A stretch of 64,000 bases of DNA from assembly GCA_022706765.1 (NCBI GenBank), contig JAKJBX010000001.1, positions 62,001 through 126,000 of the forward strand. Reading direction: 5' to 3'. Below are positions 33,064 to 42,100 of this stretch, piece after piece. Origin of the DNA: Bacillota bacterium (GTDB taxonomy: Bacteria > Bacillota > Clostridia > Monoglobales > Firm-18). Position numbers and translations under genes: made by a program. The stretch's first letter is position 1; every line of letters starts with the position of its first letter. The notes under the pieces are model-generated. The model made no database searches. It was not told where the DNA came from and was given only the letters and a program-made list of their open reading frames with translations.

Positions 33064-34439
33064 TGATGGAACTGAAATACAACCCCAAAAACGGCTGGGA
33101 AGCAGGGGCTGATGCGGACAAGCAGGCGGCGTTTCCGTTTGCTGAGCGGTACAAGGCGTTTCTGGACAGGGCAAAGACCGAGCGTGAAGCCGCGCGCGAG
33201 GCGATACGGCTTGCCGAGGAGCGGGGCTTTGTGAACATTGATGCGGTCAAAAGCCTCAAAAAAGGCGACAAGGTCTATGCCGACAACAAGGGCAAGAGCG
33301 TTTTGCTTGTCGTTATTGGTGAGGACAGCACACAAGGGCTGAATATCGTTGCGGCGCACATCGACGCGCCGAGGATCGATTTGAAGCAAAATCCGCTTTA
33401 CGAGGATTTGGAGCTGGCGTTTTTTAAGACGCATTACTACGGCGGCATCAAAAAATATCAGTGGACGACTATCCCGCTTGCGCTGCACGGCGTGGTGGTC
33501 AGGGGCGACGGCTCGTCGGTCGAAATCGTCATCGGCGAGGATGAGGGCGACCCCGTGTTCACCATCACCGACCTTTTGCCCCACCTTGCCCAGGATCAGA
33601 TGAAAAAGAACATGAGCGAAGCCATCACGGGCGAGGGGCTGAACCTCCTGATCGGCAGCAAGCCGAACGCTGATGAAAAGGACAAGGTCAAGGGCGCAGT
33701 TTTGACACTGATTTCGGAAAAATACGGCATTGTCGAGGAAGACTTTATCAGTGCGGAGCTTGAAATCGTCCCGTCCGTCAAGGCGAGGGACGTTGGCTTT
33801 GACAGAAGCCTGATCGGTGCATACGGTCAGGACGACAGGGTCTGCGCCTATGCGGCGCTTGCGGGCATTTTGGAGGTTGAAAGTCCAAACCGTACGGCGG
33901 TCTGTGTGCTGGCGGATAAGGAAGAGGTCGGCAGCATGGGCAACACGGGTATGAAGTCACGCTTTTTCGAGGACACCGCTGCCCGCATCATCGCCCTGCA
34001 AAACAGCGGCTATAACGACCTCCTGCTCAGACAAACGTTTGCGGTTTCGATGTGCCTGTCGGCAGACGTGGGTGCGGCGGTCGACCCGGGCTATAAAGAG
34101 GTTTCGGAGCTTTTGAACGCCCCGAAGCTGGGCTATGGTGTGATGCTGACGAAATACACCGGCTCCCGTGGCAAGGCGGGCTCAAACGACGCCAGCGCCG
34201 AGTTTGTGGGCAGGGTGCGCAAGCTGTTTAACGACAACGGCATCGTGTGGCAGATCGGCGAGCTGGGCAAGGTCGATATGGGCGGCGGCGGCACGGTTGC
34301 GCAGTATATCTCAAACCTCAACATCGACACGGTGGATTGCGGCGTGCCGCTGCTGTCGATGCACTCGCCCTTTGAGATCTCATCAAAGCTGGACATTTAT
34401 ATGACCTTTAAGGCATATGGGGCGTTTTATCTTTTATAG
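33063..34439 (+). CDS. M18 family zinc aminopeptidase
   Basis: A 458-residue cytoplasmic aminopeptidase of the aspartyl aminopeptidase type. Metal-binding segments NIVAAHIDAPRIDLK (near residue 100), GAYGQDDRVCAYAAL, DKEEVGSMGNTG and the C-terminal LLSMHSPFEISSKLD are present. The length fits the family. ATG 33063 overlaps the preceding stop (TAATG) with GGAAGGA 7 nt upstream. The M18 assignment is firm; its substrate preference is not visible. Confidence 0.92.
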   Translation: MMELKYNPKNGWEAGADADKQAAFPFAERYKAFLDRAKTEREAAREAIRLAEERGFVNIDAVKSLKKGDKVYADNKGKSVLLVVIGEDSTQGLNIVAAHIDAPRIDLKQNPLYEDLELAFFKTHYYGGIKKYQWTTIPLALHGVVVRGDGSSVEIVIGEDEGDPVFTITDLLPHLAQDQMKKNMSEAITGEGLNLLIGSKPNADEKDKVKGAVLTLISEKYGIVEEDFISAELEIVPSVKARDVGFDRSLIGAYGQDDRVCAYAALAGILEVESPNRTAVCVLADKEEVGSMGNTGMKSRFFEDTAARIIALQNSGYNDLLLRQTFAVSMCLSADVGAAVDPGYKEVSELLNAPKLGYGVMLTKYTGSRGKAGSNDASAEFVGRVRKLFNDNGIVWQIGELGKVDMGGGGTVAQYISNLNIDTVDCGVPLLSMHSPFEISSKLDIYMTFKAYGAFYLL

Positions 34440-34504
34440 GGGCATTATAGCAAAATAATAAAGTATCAAGCAAAGCTTGACAATCATATTGGGGGCAGTA
34501 TCAC

Positions 34505-35071
34505 TTGGAAAAATTTTTTGAAATATTTCTGACGTTTTTTAAGCTGGGGACATTCTCGTTCGGCGGCGGCTATGCCATGATTCCGCTGATTGAGCGTGAA
34601 GTATGCCGAAACAAAAAGTGGATTGACAAAGAAGACCTGTACGATGTGTTTGCCGTGTCGGAGGCGCTGCCCGGCGCCATTGCGCTCAATGCCTCCACCT
34701 TTGTGGGCTACCGGGTCGCAGGCATCCCGGGTGCGGTCGCCGCTCTGCTCGGCAACCTTTTGCCGTCCGTCCTGATCGTGTGGGTGTTGGTCGCCGCATT
34801 TTTGCAGGTCAAGGACAACGCTTATGTCCAAAATGCGATGAACGGCATCAGACCCGCCATCATCGCACTGATCACCTTTGCCGCCTATAAAATCGGCAAA
34901 TCGGGCATTAAAGACCGGATCACGCCGTTTATTTTTGTCGGGGCGTTTGCGGCGTGCTATTTTTTTCACTTGCCGCCGATGCCCGTCATCATCTGCGCTG
35001 CCCTCACCGGGCTTGCGGTGGGCGCTGTCAAGGCGCATAAAGCGCATAAAAGCGGAGGTGAACAGAAATGA
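34505..35071 (+). CDS. chrA: ChrA-family transporter, half-size protein 1
   Basis: A 188-residue membrane protein carrying one chromate-transporter domain: FFKLGTFSFGGGYAMIPLIE near the N-terminus and VSEALPGAIALNASTFVGY in the middle, with about five to six hydrophobic helices. Full-size ChrA proteins are tandem duplications; Firmicutes often carry two half-size genes that work together, as here. Substrate may be chromate or another oxyanion. TTG 34505 follows GGGGG (34491-34495). It overlaps its partner by 4 bp. Confidence 0.88.
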   Translation: MEKFFEIFLTFFKLGTFSFGGGYAMIPLIEREVCRNKKWIDKEDLYDVFAVSEALPGAIALNASTFVGYRVAGIPGAVAALLGNLLPSVLIVWVLVAAFLQVKDNAYVQNAMNGIRPAIIALITFAAYKIGKSGIKDRITPFIFVGAFAACYFFHLPPMPVIICAALTGLAVGAVKAHKAHKSGGEQK

Positions 35072-35679
35072 TGCAGATGATGAACACCCTGTTTTTGATG
35101 TTTGCGAAGCTGTCGGCATTTTCGTTCGGCGGCGGCTATGTGATGATACCGATCATGCTGCGTGAGCTGGAATCGAACCGGCTGCTCGACCCCGCGAAGG
35201 TCACGGATATTGTGGCGATTGCGGGTATGTCGCCGGGATCGGTGGCGGTCAACGCCGCCGTCGGACTGGGCTATTATGTCTCTAAAATCAACGGTATGGG
35301 CGCATGGGGCGTGCTGCCGGCGTTCCTTGGTATTGCGCTGCCGTGTGCGACTATCGTCATCGTTGTGGCGAGCTTCTTTTTCAAGATCTATAAGCATCCT
35401 CGTGTCCAGTCTGCGCTCTATGGGCTTCGCCCCGCCATTGCGGGCATCGTGCTCTATGCAGCGGTCAAGCTCGCCAAATCGGGCGGTATGCTGTTGTCCG
35501 GCGCGGACACCGTCATCCCATCCGGCTGGAACATTTCATACCGCCTGCACCATATCATAGAACTCAAAAGCCTTGCGGTGTTTGCGGTCGCTTTTCTGCT
35601 GCTGATGAAGACAAAGCTGCACCCGATATTTTTGATCATCACCTCAGGCGTTGTCGGAATATTCCTGTTCGGCTTTTGA
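35068..35679 (+). CDS. chrA: ChrA-family transporter, half-size protein 2
   Basis: A 203-residue second ChrA domain, homologous to its upstream neighbour: FAKLSAFSFGGGYVMIPIML and IAGMSPGSVAVNAAVGLGYY align with the same segments there. The start ATG 35068 overlaps the previous stop (ATGA), consistent with stoichiometric synthesis of a heterodimer. GGAGG lies 7 nt upstream. Followed 33 bp later by the radical SAM gene. Confidence 0.88.
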   Translation: MMQMMNTLFLMFAKLSAFSFGGGYVMIPIMLRELESNRLLDPAKVTDIVAIAGMSPGSVAVNAAVGLGYYVSKINGMGAWGVLPAFLGIALPCATIVIVVASFFFKIYKHPRVQSALYGLRPAIAGIVLYAAVKLAKSGGMLLSGADTVIPSGWNISYRLHHIIELKSLAVFAVAFLLLMKTKLHPIFLIITSGVVGIFLFGF

Positions 35680-35712
35680 CAGGCAAAACGCAAGTAAAGG
35701 AGGGGAGCGCCT

Positions 35713-36837
35713 GTGCCACCACTGAGTCTGCTGATCAAACCGGCGTCGAGTCTTTGCAATCTGCGGTGCGAATACTGCTTTTATCATGCCTCGGCAAACC
35801 AGAGGCAGACCGCCTGCTATGGCATGATGACGCCCGAATTGACAGAGCAGCTTGTGATAAAAGCGCTCGCCTATGCCGACGGCGTCTGCACCTTTGCCTT
35901 TCAGGGCGGTGAGCCTACGCTGGTCGGGCTGGATTTTTACAAAGCTTTGGTCGCACTGCAAAAGTTACATAACAAAAAGGGCGTGCGTATTCACAATGCG
36001 CTGCAAACAAACGGTGTGCTGATCGACGAGGCATGGGCGGCGTTCCTTGCGGAAAACCGTTTTCTTGTCGGGCTGTCGATGGACGGTCCGAAGGAGGTCC
36101 ACGACGCCCTGCGAAAGGACGGCGGCGGCGAGGGGTCACATGCCGCGGCGATGCGTGCGGCAAGGCTTTTTGACCGGTACGGCGCTGAGTACAATATCCT
36201 GACGGTCGTCAGCCGTGCGTCAGCGCGCCACGCCGCGAAAGTGTACGGCTTTTTCAAGAAAAACGGATTCCGGTACCAGCAGTACATCCCGTGCCTCGAC
36301 CCTCTGGGCGAGGCGCCGTTTGGGTATGCGCACTCGCTCACGCCCGAGCGCTATGCACAGTTTTTGAAAACGACCTTTGACCTGTGGTATCGGGATCTTA
36401 TGGCAAACGACTACGTCAGCATCAGGGGCTTTGACAACTATGTCCGCATGGCGGCGGGTCATCCGCCCGAGTCCTGCGGGATGGCGGGCGTGTGCGCCGG
36501 ATATTTTGTGATCGAAAGCGACGGCGGCGTGTACCCCTGTGATTTTTACGTGCTGGACGAGTGGCGCATGGGGAATGTGCAGGATTGCAGCTTTGATGAG
36601 CTTGCCCGATCGGACGCCGCCAAGCGGTTTGTGGAGACCTCCCGCCATGTTGACGAGGCGTGCAGGGGGTGCCGGTGGTTTTCGCTGTGCCGCGGGGGCT
36701 GCCGCCGAAACCGTGAGCCTTTTGCGGACGGCAGACCTGTTTTAAACAGCCTGTGTCCCGCATATCGGGCGTTTTTCGATCATGCCGGCGAGCGTATTGT
36801 CAGCCTTGCCGACCGCCTGAAAAATGGTACGATATAA
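35713..36837 (+). CDS. Anaerobic sulfatase-maturating enzyme (radical SAM/SPASM)
   Basis: A 374-residue radical SAM protein closely resembling the clostridial anSME: LLIKPASSLCNLRCEYCFYH gives the CX3CX2C cluster site (C15, C19, C22), followed by FAFQGGEPTL and LQTNGVLIDE. The C-terminal SPASM cysteines are in SCGMAGVCAGYF, GGVYPCDFYVLDEWRMGN, CRGCRWFSLCRGGCRR and LCPAY. Such enzymes oxidise an active-site Cys or Ser of sulfatases to formylglycine. No sulfatase is encoded in this window, so the target is elsewhere or different. GTG 35713 follows AAAGGAGGGG. Confidence 0.88.
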   Translation: MPPLSLLIKPASSLCNLRCEYCFYHASANQRQTACYGMMTPELTEQLVIKALAYADGVCTFAFQGGEPTLVGLDFYKALVALQKLHNKKGVRIHNALQTNGVLIDEAWAAFLAENRFLVGLSMDGPKEVHDALRKDGGGEGSHAAAMRAARLFDRYGAEYNILTVVSRASARHAAKVYGFFKKNGFRYQQYIPCLDPLGEAPFGYAHSLTPERYAQFLKTTFDLWYRDLMANDYVSIRGFDNYVRMAAGHPPESCGMAGVCAGYFVIESDGGVYPCDFYVLDEWRMGNVQDCSFDELARSDAAKRFVETSRHVDEACRGCRWFSLCRGGCRRNREPFADGRPVLNSLCPAYRAFFDHAGERIVSLADRLKNGTI

Positions 36838-36863
36838 AAAACAAGATAATCTGTAAAAAATGC

Positions 36864-36892
36864 TTGCATATTCAACAGATGTGTGCTATAAT
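36864..36892 (+). promoter_or_regulatory. Predicted SigA promoter for rpmE
   Basis: TTGCAT 36864-36869, 17-bp spacer, TATAAT 36887-36892, about 37 bp before the rpmE ATG. Confidence 0.8.
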
Positions 36893-36929
36893 TTTTATGC
36901 TATAATGAAATACGAAGAGGTGATAAGCG

Positions 36930-37139
36930 ATGAGGGAAGGAATACACCCGGATTATAAGGCGACAACGATTAAATGTGCTTGCGGCGAGGTTATTGAAAC
37001 CGCTTCGACAAGGCAGAACATCCACGTCGAAATTTGCAGCAAGTGCCATCCGTTCTATACAGGCAAGCAGAAGCTGGTTGATACAGGCGGACGTGTTGAC
37101 AGATTCAAAAAGCGTTTTGGTCTGAACGAAAACAAATAA
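36930..37139 (+). CDS. rpmE: 50S ribosomal protein L31, zinc-binding type
   Basis: A 69-residue L31 with four cysteines in two pairs (KCACGE and [12 protein letters not shown]), so the zinc-binding form that serves as a zinc reservoir. [15 protein letters not shown] is the standard N-terminus. AGAGGTGAT lies just upstream of ATG 36930. It is a single-gene unit with its own promoter and terminator. Confidence 0.97.
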   Translation: MREGIHPDYKATTIKCACGEVIETASTRQNIHVEICSKCHPFYTGKQKLVDTGGRVDRFKKRFGLNENK

Positions 37140-37146
37140 TCACATT

Positions 37147-37176
37147 AAAAAAGCCCGGTTTTTACCGGGCTTTTTT
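37147..37176 (+). terminator. Intrinsic terminator of rpmE
   Basis: AAAAAAGCCCGGT (37147-37159) pairs with ACCGGGCTTTTTT (37164-37176), loop TTTT. Confidence 0.95.
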
Positions 37177-37177
37177 G

Positions 37178-37279
37178 TATGATTAGGAAATTTCTATTTC
37201 CTAATCATATGAAAACAATTAATTCATTCCTTGGCAAAGGGTTACGTCAACGTATCGACAAGTGCCGAAAGGCACTTTT
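37178..37279 (+). repeat. Dispersed repeat with locus-specific palindrome, after rpmE
   Basis: A perfect 14-bp stem TATGATTAGGAAAT (37178-37191) with 37196-37209, loop TTCT, then AACAATTAATTCATTCCTTGG, AAAGGGTTACGTCAACG and AAGTGCC-gaaa-GGCACTTTTTT. The last hairpin also serves the leftward permease gene as terminator. Confidence 0.9.
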
Positions 37280-37288
37280 TTGTTTGCA

Positions 37289-38170
37289 TTATTTAGCCCG
37301 TTTAGGCAGACGGACATGACCGACTGCAAGGTATGAGCCGACCAGCACCAGCGCAAGCGCCGCAAATACATTGGCGCCGGGCGTGATGCCGTTGATGAGG
37401 AATGCCGCAAAGGGTGTTAAGATAGGCTTGATAAAGAACACAAACGACGCCGCCATGGCGGACGCATGGTGCATCGCCTTGAAATATGACCAATAGCCGA
37501 TACCGGTCACCGCAACGCCCAAAAACAACAGGCTGCCGATGTTGCCGGCGTTCACCGGACCGACCGCGTCGATCCCAGCGGCAAGCAGGATGACGAGCAG
37601 CACAAGACTCCCGATCAGAAACGAATAGCCCGTCTGGACAATGCCGACGAGCTTTTTCATATACTTTTTGCTCAGCACCGTGTAGAGGCTGAACGTCAGC
37701 GCCGCCGCAACCGCCAGCGTAACGGACAAGAAGTCGCTGCCCTTTGAGAAGTCGGCGCTCACTAACACGCCCGCAATACACAGCACGATCGCCGCAAGCT
37801 TGACCGGTGTGATTTTATCCTTCAAAATCAGCGCCGAAAACGCAATGGTAAAGACGGCGTTTGATGAGAAGATGATGGCGATAATAGCGGGGTTTTCCGC
37901 CTTCATGACCGCATATTGCAGCAGCGGCATGCTGACGCATATACAAAATATGCCGAGCAGGGACATGACGGCATAGTCTTTTTTGCCGAGCGTAATTTTT
38001 GCTTGCCTGACCTTTGCGATCGAAAAGGTCAGTAAAATCAGCCCGCCGATGAAAAAGCGAATGAAGGTGATGGCAAACGGGTCGACCTGTCCCGCAATCA
38101 ACTTGCTTACAGGCTCTAACGTGGTAAACAGCAGCCCTGTTAGCAGTATGTAGGGTAATCCCTTTTTCAT
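37289..38170 (-). CDS. EamA/DMT-superfamily permease
   Basis: A 293-residue integral membrane protein with about ten hydrophobic helices in two EamA halves (LLTGLLFTTLEPVSKLIAGQ at the start; LKDKITPVKLAAIVLCIAGV at the end of half one; GVAVTGIGYWSYFKAMHHAS in half two). Such drug/metabolite transporters export amino acids or small metabolites; the substrate cannot be told. ATG 38170 follows AAGGAG at 12-nt spacing; longer readings from 38209 have no site. It lies 87 bp downstream of deoC on the same strand and may be co-transcribed. Confidence 0.88.
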   Translation of the reverse strand: MKKGLPYILLTGLLFTTLEPVSKLIAGQVDPFAITFIRFFIGGLILLTFSIAKVRQAKITLGKKDYAVMSLLGIFCICVSMPLLQYAVMKAENPAIIAIIFSSNAVFTIAFSALILKDKITPVKLAAIVLCIAGVLVSADFSKGSDFLSVTLAVAAALTFSLYTVLSKKYMKKLVGIVQTGYSFLIGSLVLLVILLAAGIDAVGPVNAGNIGSLLFLGVAVTGIGYWSYFKAMHHASAMAASFVFFIKPILTPFAAFLINGITPGANVFAALALVLVGSYLAVGHVRLPKRAK

Positions 38171-38257
38171 AATGTGCTTGTGCTCCTTATAAATAGACGA
38201 ATTGACCAACTATGTCTAAATTTCCGTCAATCATATCTTTGATTGTTTTCGCCCTTA

Positions 38258-38932
38258 TCAGTCCTGTAACTGACCCAAAATATCCGCCGTTGCGGTACAG
38301 CCGCACCGTGTGACGCCCAGCGCCTTGAACCTGACGACGCGCTCTAAGGTTTTCACGCCGCCTGACGCCTTGACCTGAATTTCAGGCTTGGCATATTTGC
38401 GCATGATGATCAGATCCTTGTCCTCGGCGCCTCCGGTGCCGCAGCCTGTTGAGGTTTTAACGAAATCCGCGCCGACCTCGTTGCAGATTTCACACGCCTT
38501 GATGATCTCGTCCTCAGTCAGATAGCAGTTTTCAAAAATGACCTTGACGATGACGTTCTTCTCATGCGCCGCGTCGATGACCGCCTTTAAGTCCTGCCTG
38601 ACGAATGTATAGTCGCCCGATTTGTGCGCACCAATGTTGATGACAACGTCCAGCTCCGCGCACCCGTTTTCGATCGCCTGCACTGCTTCAAAAACCTTGC
38701 ATTCCGTGGTTGTCATGCCATGCGGGAAACCGATGACCGTCGTCACCGCCACGCTGCTGTCTTTGAGGATTTCCTTCGCGAGTACAACGTCGCTGGGTCT
38801 GACGCAGACCGCAGCCACCTTGTATTGGTCTGCAAGCTTGCAGCCGTCTATGATGTCCTGCTTTGTCATTGTCGGTTTTAGCAGCGCATGGTCAATCATC
38901 CCGGCAATTTCACTGCGCCTGACCGTTGGCAA
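38258..38932 (-). CDS. deoC: Deoxyribose-phosphate aldolase
   Basis: A 224-residue class I aldolase that splits 2-deoxyribose-5-phosphate into acetaldehyde and glyceraldehyde-3-phosphate in deoxynucleoside catabolism. The Schiff-base lysine is K159 in ADFVKTSTGCGTGGAE; the partner lysine is K188 in IQVKASGGVKTLE; D95 lies in AELDVVINIGAHKSGD. TTG 38932 follows AGGGGG with 8-nt spacing. It has its own promoter upstream. Confidence 0.96.
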   Translation of the reverse strand: MPTVRRSEIAGMIDHALLKPTMTKQDIIDGCKLADQYKVAAVCVRPSDVVLAKEILKDSSVAVTTVIGFPHGMTTTECKVFEAVQAIENGCAELDVVINIGAHKSGDYTFVRQDLKAVIDAAHEKNVIVKVIFENCYLTEDEIIKACEICNEVGADFVKTSTGCGTGGAEDKDLIIMRKYAKPEIQVKASGGVKTLERVVRFKALGVTRCGCTATADILGQLQD

Positions 38933-38966
38933 TGATAACGCCCCCTAAAATGAATTTTTTAGTTGT

Positions 38967-38995
38967 ATTATACTGCTGTGACGCCTGAAAGTCAA
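38967..38995 (-). promoter_or_regulatory. Predicted SigA promoter for deoC
   Basis: On the minus strand TTGACT (38995-38990), 17-bp spacer, TATAAT (38972-38967), 35 bp before the start codon. Confidence 0.8.
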
Positions 38996-39002
38996 TGATT
39001 TT

Positions 39003-39110
39003 GCGTACGCTTCGTTCATTTATAGGAAATTACGCAAAACCGGCGTAATTTCTGCGCTCCGGCGAAGTGAATCCGCCTGCGCTTTCGCTCGCTTCGTTCA
39101 TTTTCATTGG
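39003..39110. repeat. Intergenic palindromic/repetitive block between deoC and the SLH gene
   Basis: The direct repeat GCTTCGTTCATTT occurs at about 39008 and 39095. Between them GAAATTACG (39027-39035) pairs with CGTAATTTC (39044-39052). The segment TAGGAAATTACGCAAAA recurs, as reverse complement with one change, near 48530. No coding potential is seen. Confidence 0.6.
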
Positions 39111-39131
39111 TATCATTTTACTCGAATTGCA

Positions 39132-39160
39132 TTGCTTTTTAACAAAATATGTGATAATAT
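39132..39160 (+). promoter_or_regulatory. Predicted promoter for the SLH-domain gene
   Basis: TTGCTT 39132-39137, 17-bp spacer, TAATAT 39155-39160, 32 bp before the ATG at 39193. Confidence 0.6.
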
Positions 39161-39192
39161 GGTACTGACTTTATTTTGAAAGAGGGATGAGG

Positions 39193-42100
39193 ATGAGAAG
39201 GATAACAGCAATGCTGCTGTGCATTTGCCTCGTGGCAAGCTTTATGCCGGTTGCGGCGGCAGTCGGTCCGCAAATCAGCGCATACGGGTTTATAAACGGC
39301 ATCGGCAGTGTAGATTTACTCAACGCATGACGAGGCATCCGTGCAAGCTTATGTGGACATCTCAAATCCGGGTTCGATGGCGAATGTCAACCTCGGCATC
39401 CTGATATTTGAAACCTATGTTGACGATGAACTGTTTGAAAGAAAGAGCCTATCTCTTTCATTTGTCCATCCCTCAGGTACGATACGGCATCAAACAGATG
39501 CCATTACCCTGCCGCGGGGCGAGATCACCTTAAAGGCATAATCACATATAACGGCGTGACAACGTATCCCGAGGTCGCCATTTCCAGCAGTATAAGCAGT
39601 ATTTCCGGCGCCGAACAGGACGGCATCAAATATGCAAAGGAAATCGCGATCGTTAAGGCGTTCAGCATTCTGGTGGGATATGAGGACGGCACGTTCAAGG
39701 CGTCAGGCGCTTTATCACGTGCGGAGCTGGCATTCATGCTCACACGCTTTGCCGGCAAGGAGTCGCTCATTGACGACGAAAACGGTGAAACGCCGTTTAG
39801 TGATGTGAATGCGTCGCATTGGGCGTCGGGCTGTATTAACATCGTGACAAAGATGGGCTGGATGAGCGGTTATGCGGATGGTACGTTTCTGCCGGAAGCA
39901 CCGGTCACATTGGAGCACGTGGCAATCGGCGTGGTCAGTGTGCTGGGCTATGCGCCGATGGTCGGACCGCTGGGGTATGTGGACAAAGCGAACACCCTGG
40001 GCGTCACGTCGGGAACAAGCCTGACGAAAAACAGCCTTGTCAGCCGCGGCGCACTTGCCAGGCTGATGATCAATGCGCTTGAAATTCCCCTGGTGCAAAA
40101 CGGGGTCATTTTAGACGGCTACGCATCGCTGTATCGTGAAACGACGCTGTCGAATATTTATTCGGCGGCGAAGCTGAAAGCTGTTGTGATGCGACGGTAT
40201 GATGCTTACAGCGTATCAAAGCAAGACCAGGTCCGCATTGATATCCTTCAAAATTATGAAACGAAATTTTACAATGCCTTTGAGCAGTATGACTCAATAG
40301 ATGTCAAGGCGGGGAATACGGCTGTCAAATCGCTGGTCGGTTATCCCGCTTTGATGTATGTCCGATATAACGGCGTATCCGTTCCCGCCACTGTGCTTTA
40401 CTGTGCAAAGGACGCTGCAGGTCAAAGCGAGGTGACCATCGGTCACACTCAGATTAAAAACGCTGAGGTAAGCGGCGGCGTTGTGACGGTCACATGGAAT
40501 GACGGACAATCCCCGTCAAACAGGACGCTGAGGATATATGACAATGCCAATGTCTACATAAACGGTGTGCGCAGTATGTCGACTGTATTTCAGGCGCTGA
40601 CAAGCACCACATTTTACGGATACGTCTCCTTTGCGCTGCTCGACAGCAGATCTGACCAGGATTATGACACGGCATTCTTCACATGCTACACCAATACCGT
40701 TGTCGATTCGGTCAACCCGTTTACGGGCAGGGTGACTCCCAAGGCGGGCGCGCCGATTACCTTTGCAAACGACGACAGCACCTCGTCGGTACTGTATGAC
40801 CTCAACGGAAACGTCATTGACTGGAAAGCCCTGAAAAAGCATGATGTCATATCGTTCAAGCTGATTGAAGGCACAAGAAGGGTGTATGAGGCGACGCTTG
40901 TCGGCAAAGCCATTCAAGGCAAGATTATGGAAGTCAACGGCGGTGAGTTTACCATCGGCGGCGACATCTATTATGTTGACGGACGGATTCTCACTGAACC
41001 GGATTTACAGCTCCTTGACGAAGGCACTTTCTACCTTGATATTTTGGGCAACATCACCTACTTTGCGCCGCTGCCGTACAAGGCGAATTACGCGTATGTG
41101 ATGGACATTGAGGCTGTGATAGGTATTCAAAGAAGGACTGAAATGAAGCTGTTCACCGGCAGCGGCGAGGTGGTCGTTTTCGTTGCGGCAAACCAGGTGA
41201 AGTTCAAGCATTGGAACGGAGCAGGCTACGTTTCGGACTGGATTCCTTCGATTGAGGTCGCCGATGCGCTGCCGCGTGACACATTCATCGCCTATACTTT
41301 GAATTCCAGCGGTCAGGTCAATGAAATCACGCTGACAAACCCTGAGCAGGACGGCGGAACAGGGCTGAGGGCATTTTCGCTGTATGCCTCATCGCAGTAT
41401 GCTTTTTATAGCAACGCTACCCGATCTTTAAAGCTTGGCATCAACGGCAAGCGGGTGTATCTGACGGAGGACACGGTTATTATGCTCGCTCCGCCGTCGG
41501 TGTCCGGCTGTGAAGAAGAAGAATATCAGATCGTGCCGTTCAACATGCTGGATGCCGTCGCTGAGGATTGGTACGCGGTCGAGGTCTATGATGTCAACGA
41601 CGGCTATGAGGCGGGGGTCATACTTGTCAGAACGCCGGACGGCGTGCGAATAGCGCCGCAGGGCATTTCGCCCGCAGTCGCGGCGAAGGGGGGCACAGAG
41701 GAGGACGGCAGCAAGCTCACCGTGCTGCAAAACGGTAAGGCAAAAGGATTCGGTTGGCGCAGTGATTGGCAAAAGCCCGCAAAGGGCGCGGTCATACTGG
41801 TTGAACCATATTTCAACGGCGCTGTCAGGGGACACTGGGAGATAGCGCGCCTTGCGCCGGATATGGAGAGCGTCATAGAGGGCGTGGACCTTCCGTATAT
41901 CAATATGTTGGATGAAGACATACGCTTTACCGTAGAGCAGGTGACGGGCATTAAAAACAATATGCTTGAAACCAGTGCGCAGGATGTGCTGATTCCCGAA
42001 TCGGCGAATGTTTATGTATATGAAGAAACGGCGGACGGCAGCGGTAAGGTCTATTCGGCAAGCCGTGCTGCCAATGTGTTTTACAGCAGCAATACTTACC

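Noticed and set aside
30000..36000. Transfer of the polA-to-anSME region as an island
   Set aside because: Base composition, start-codon habits and ribosome binding sites match the rest of the window, and no integrase or attachment repeats were seen.
39341..39541. 66-codon frame as an independent small gene
   Set aside because: It is the middle piece of the frameshifted SLH gene, with no ribosome binding site of its own.
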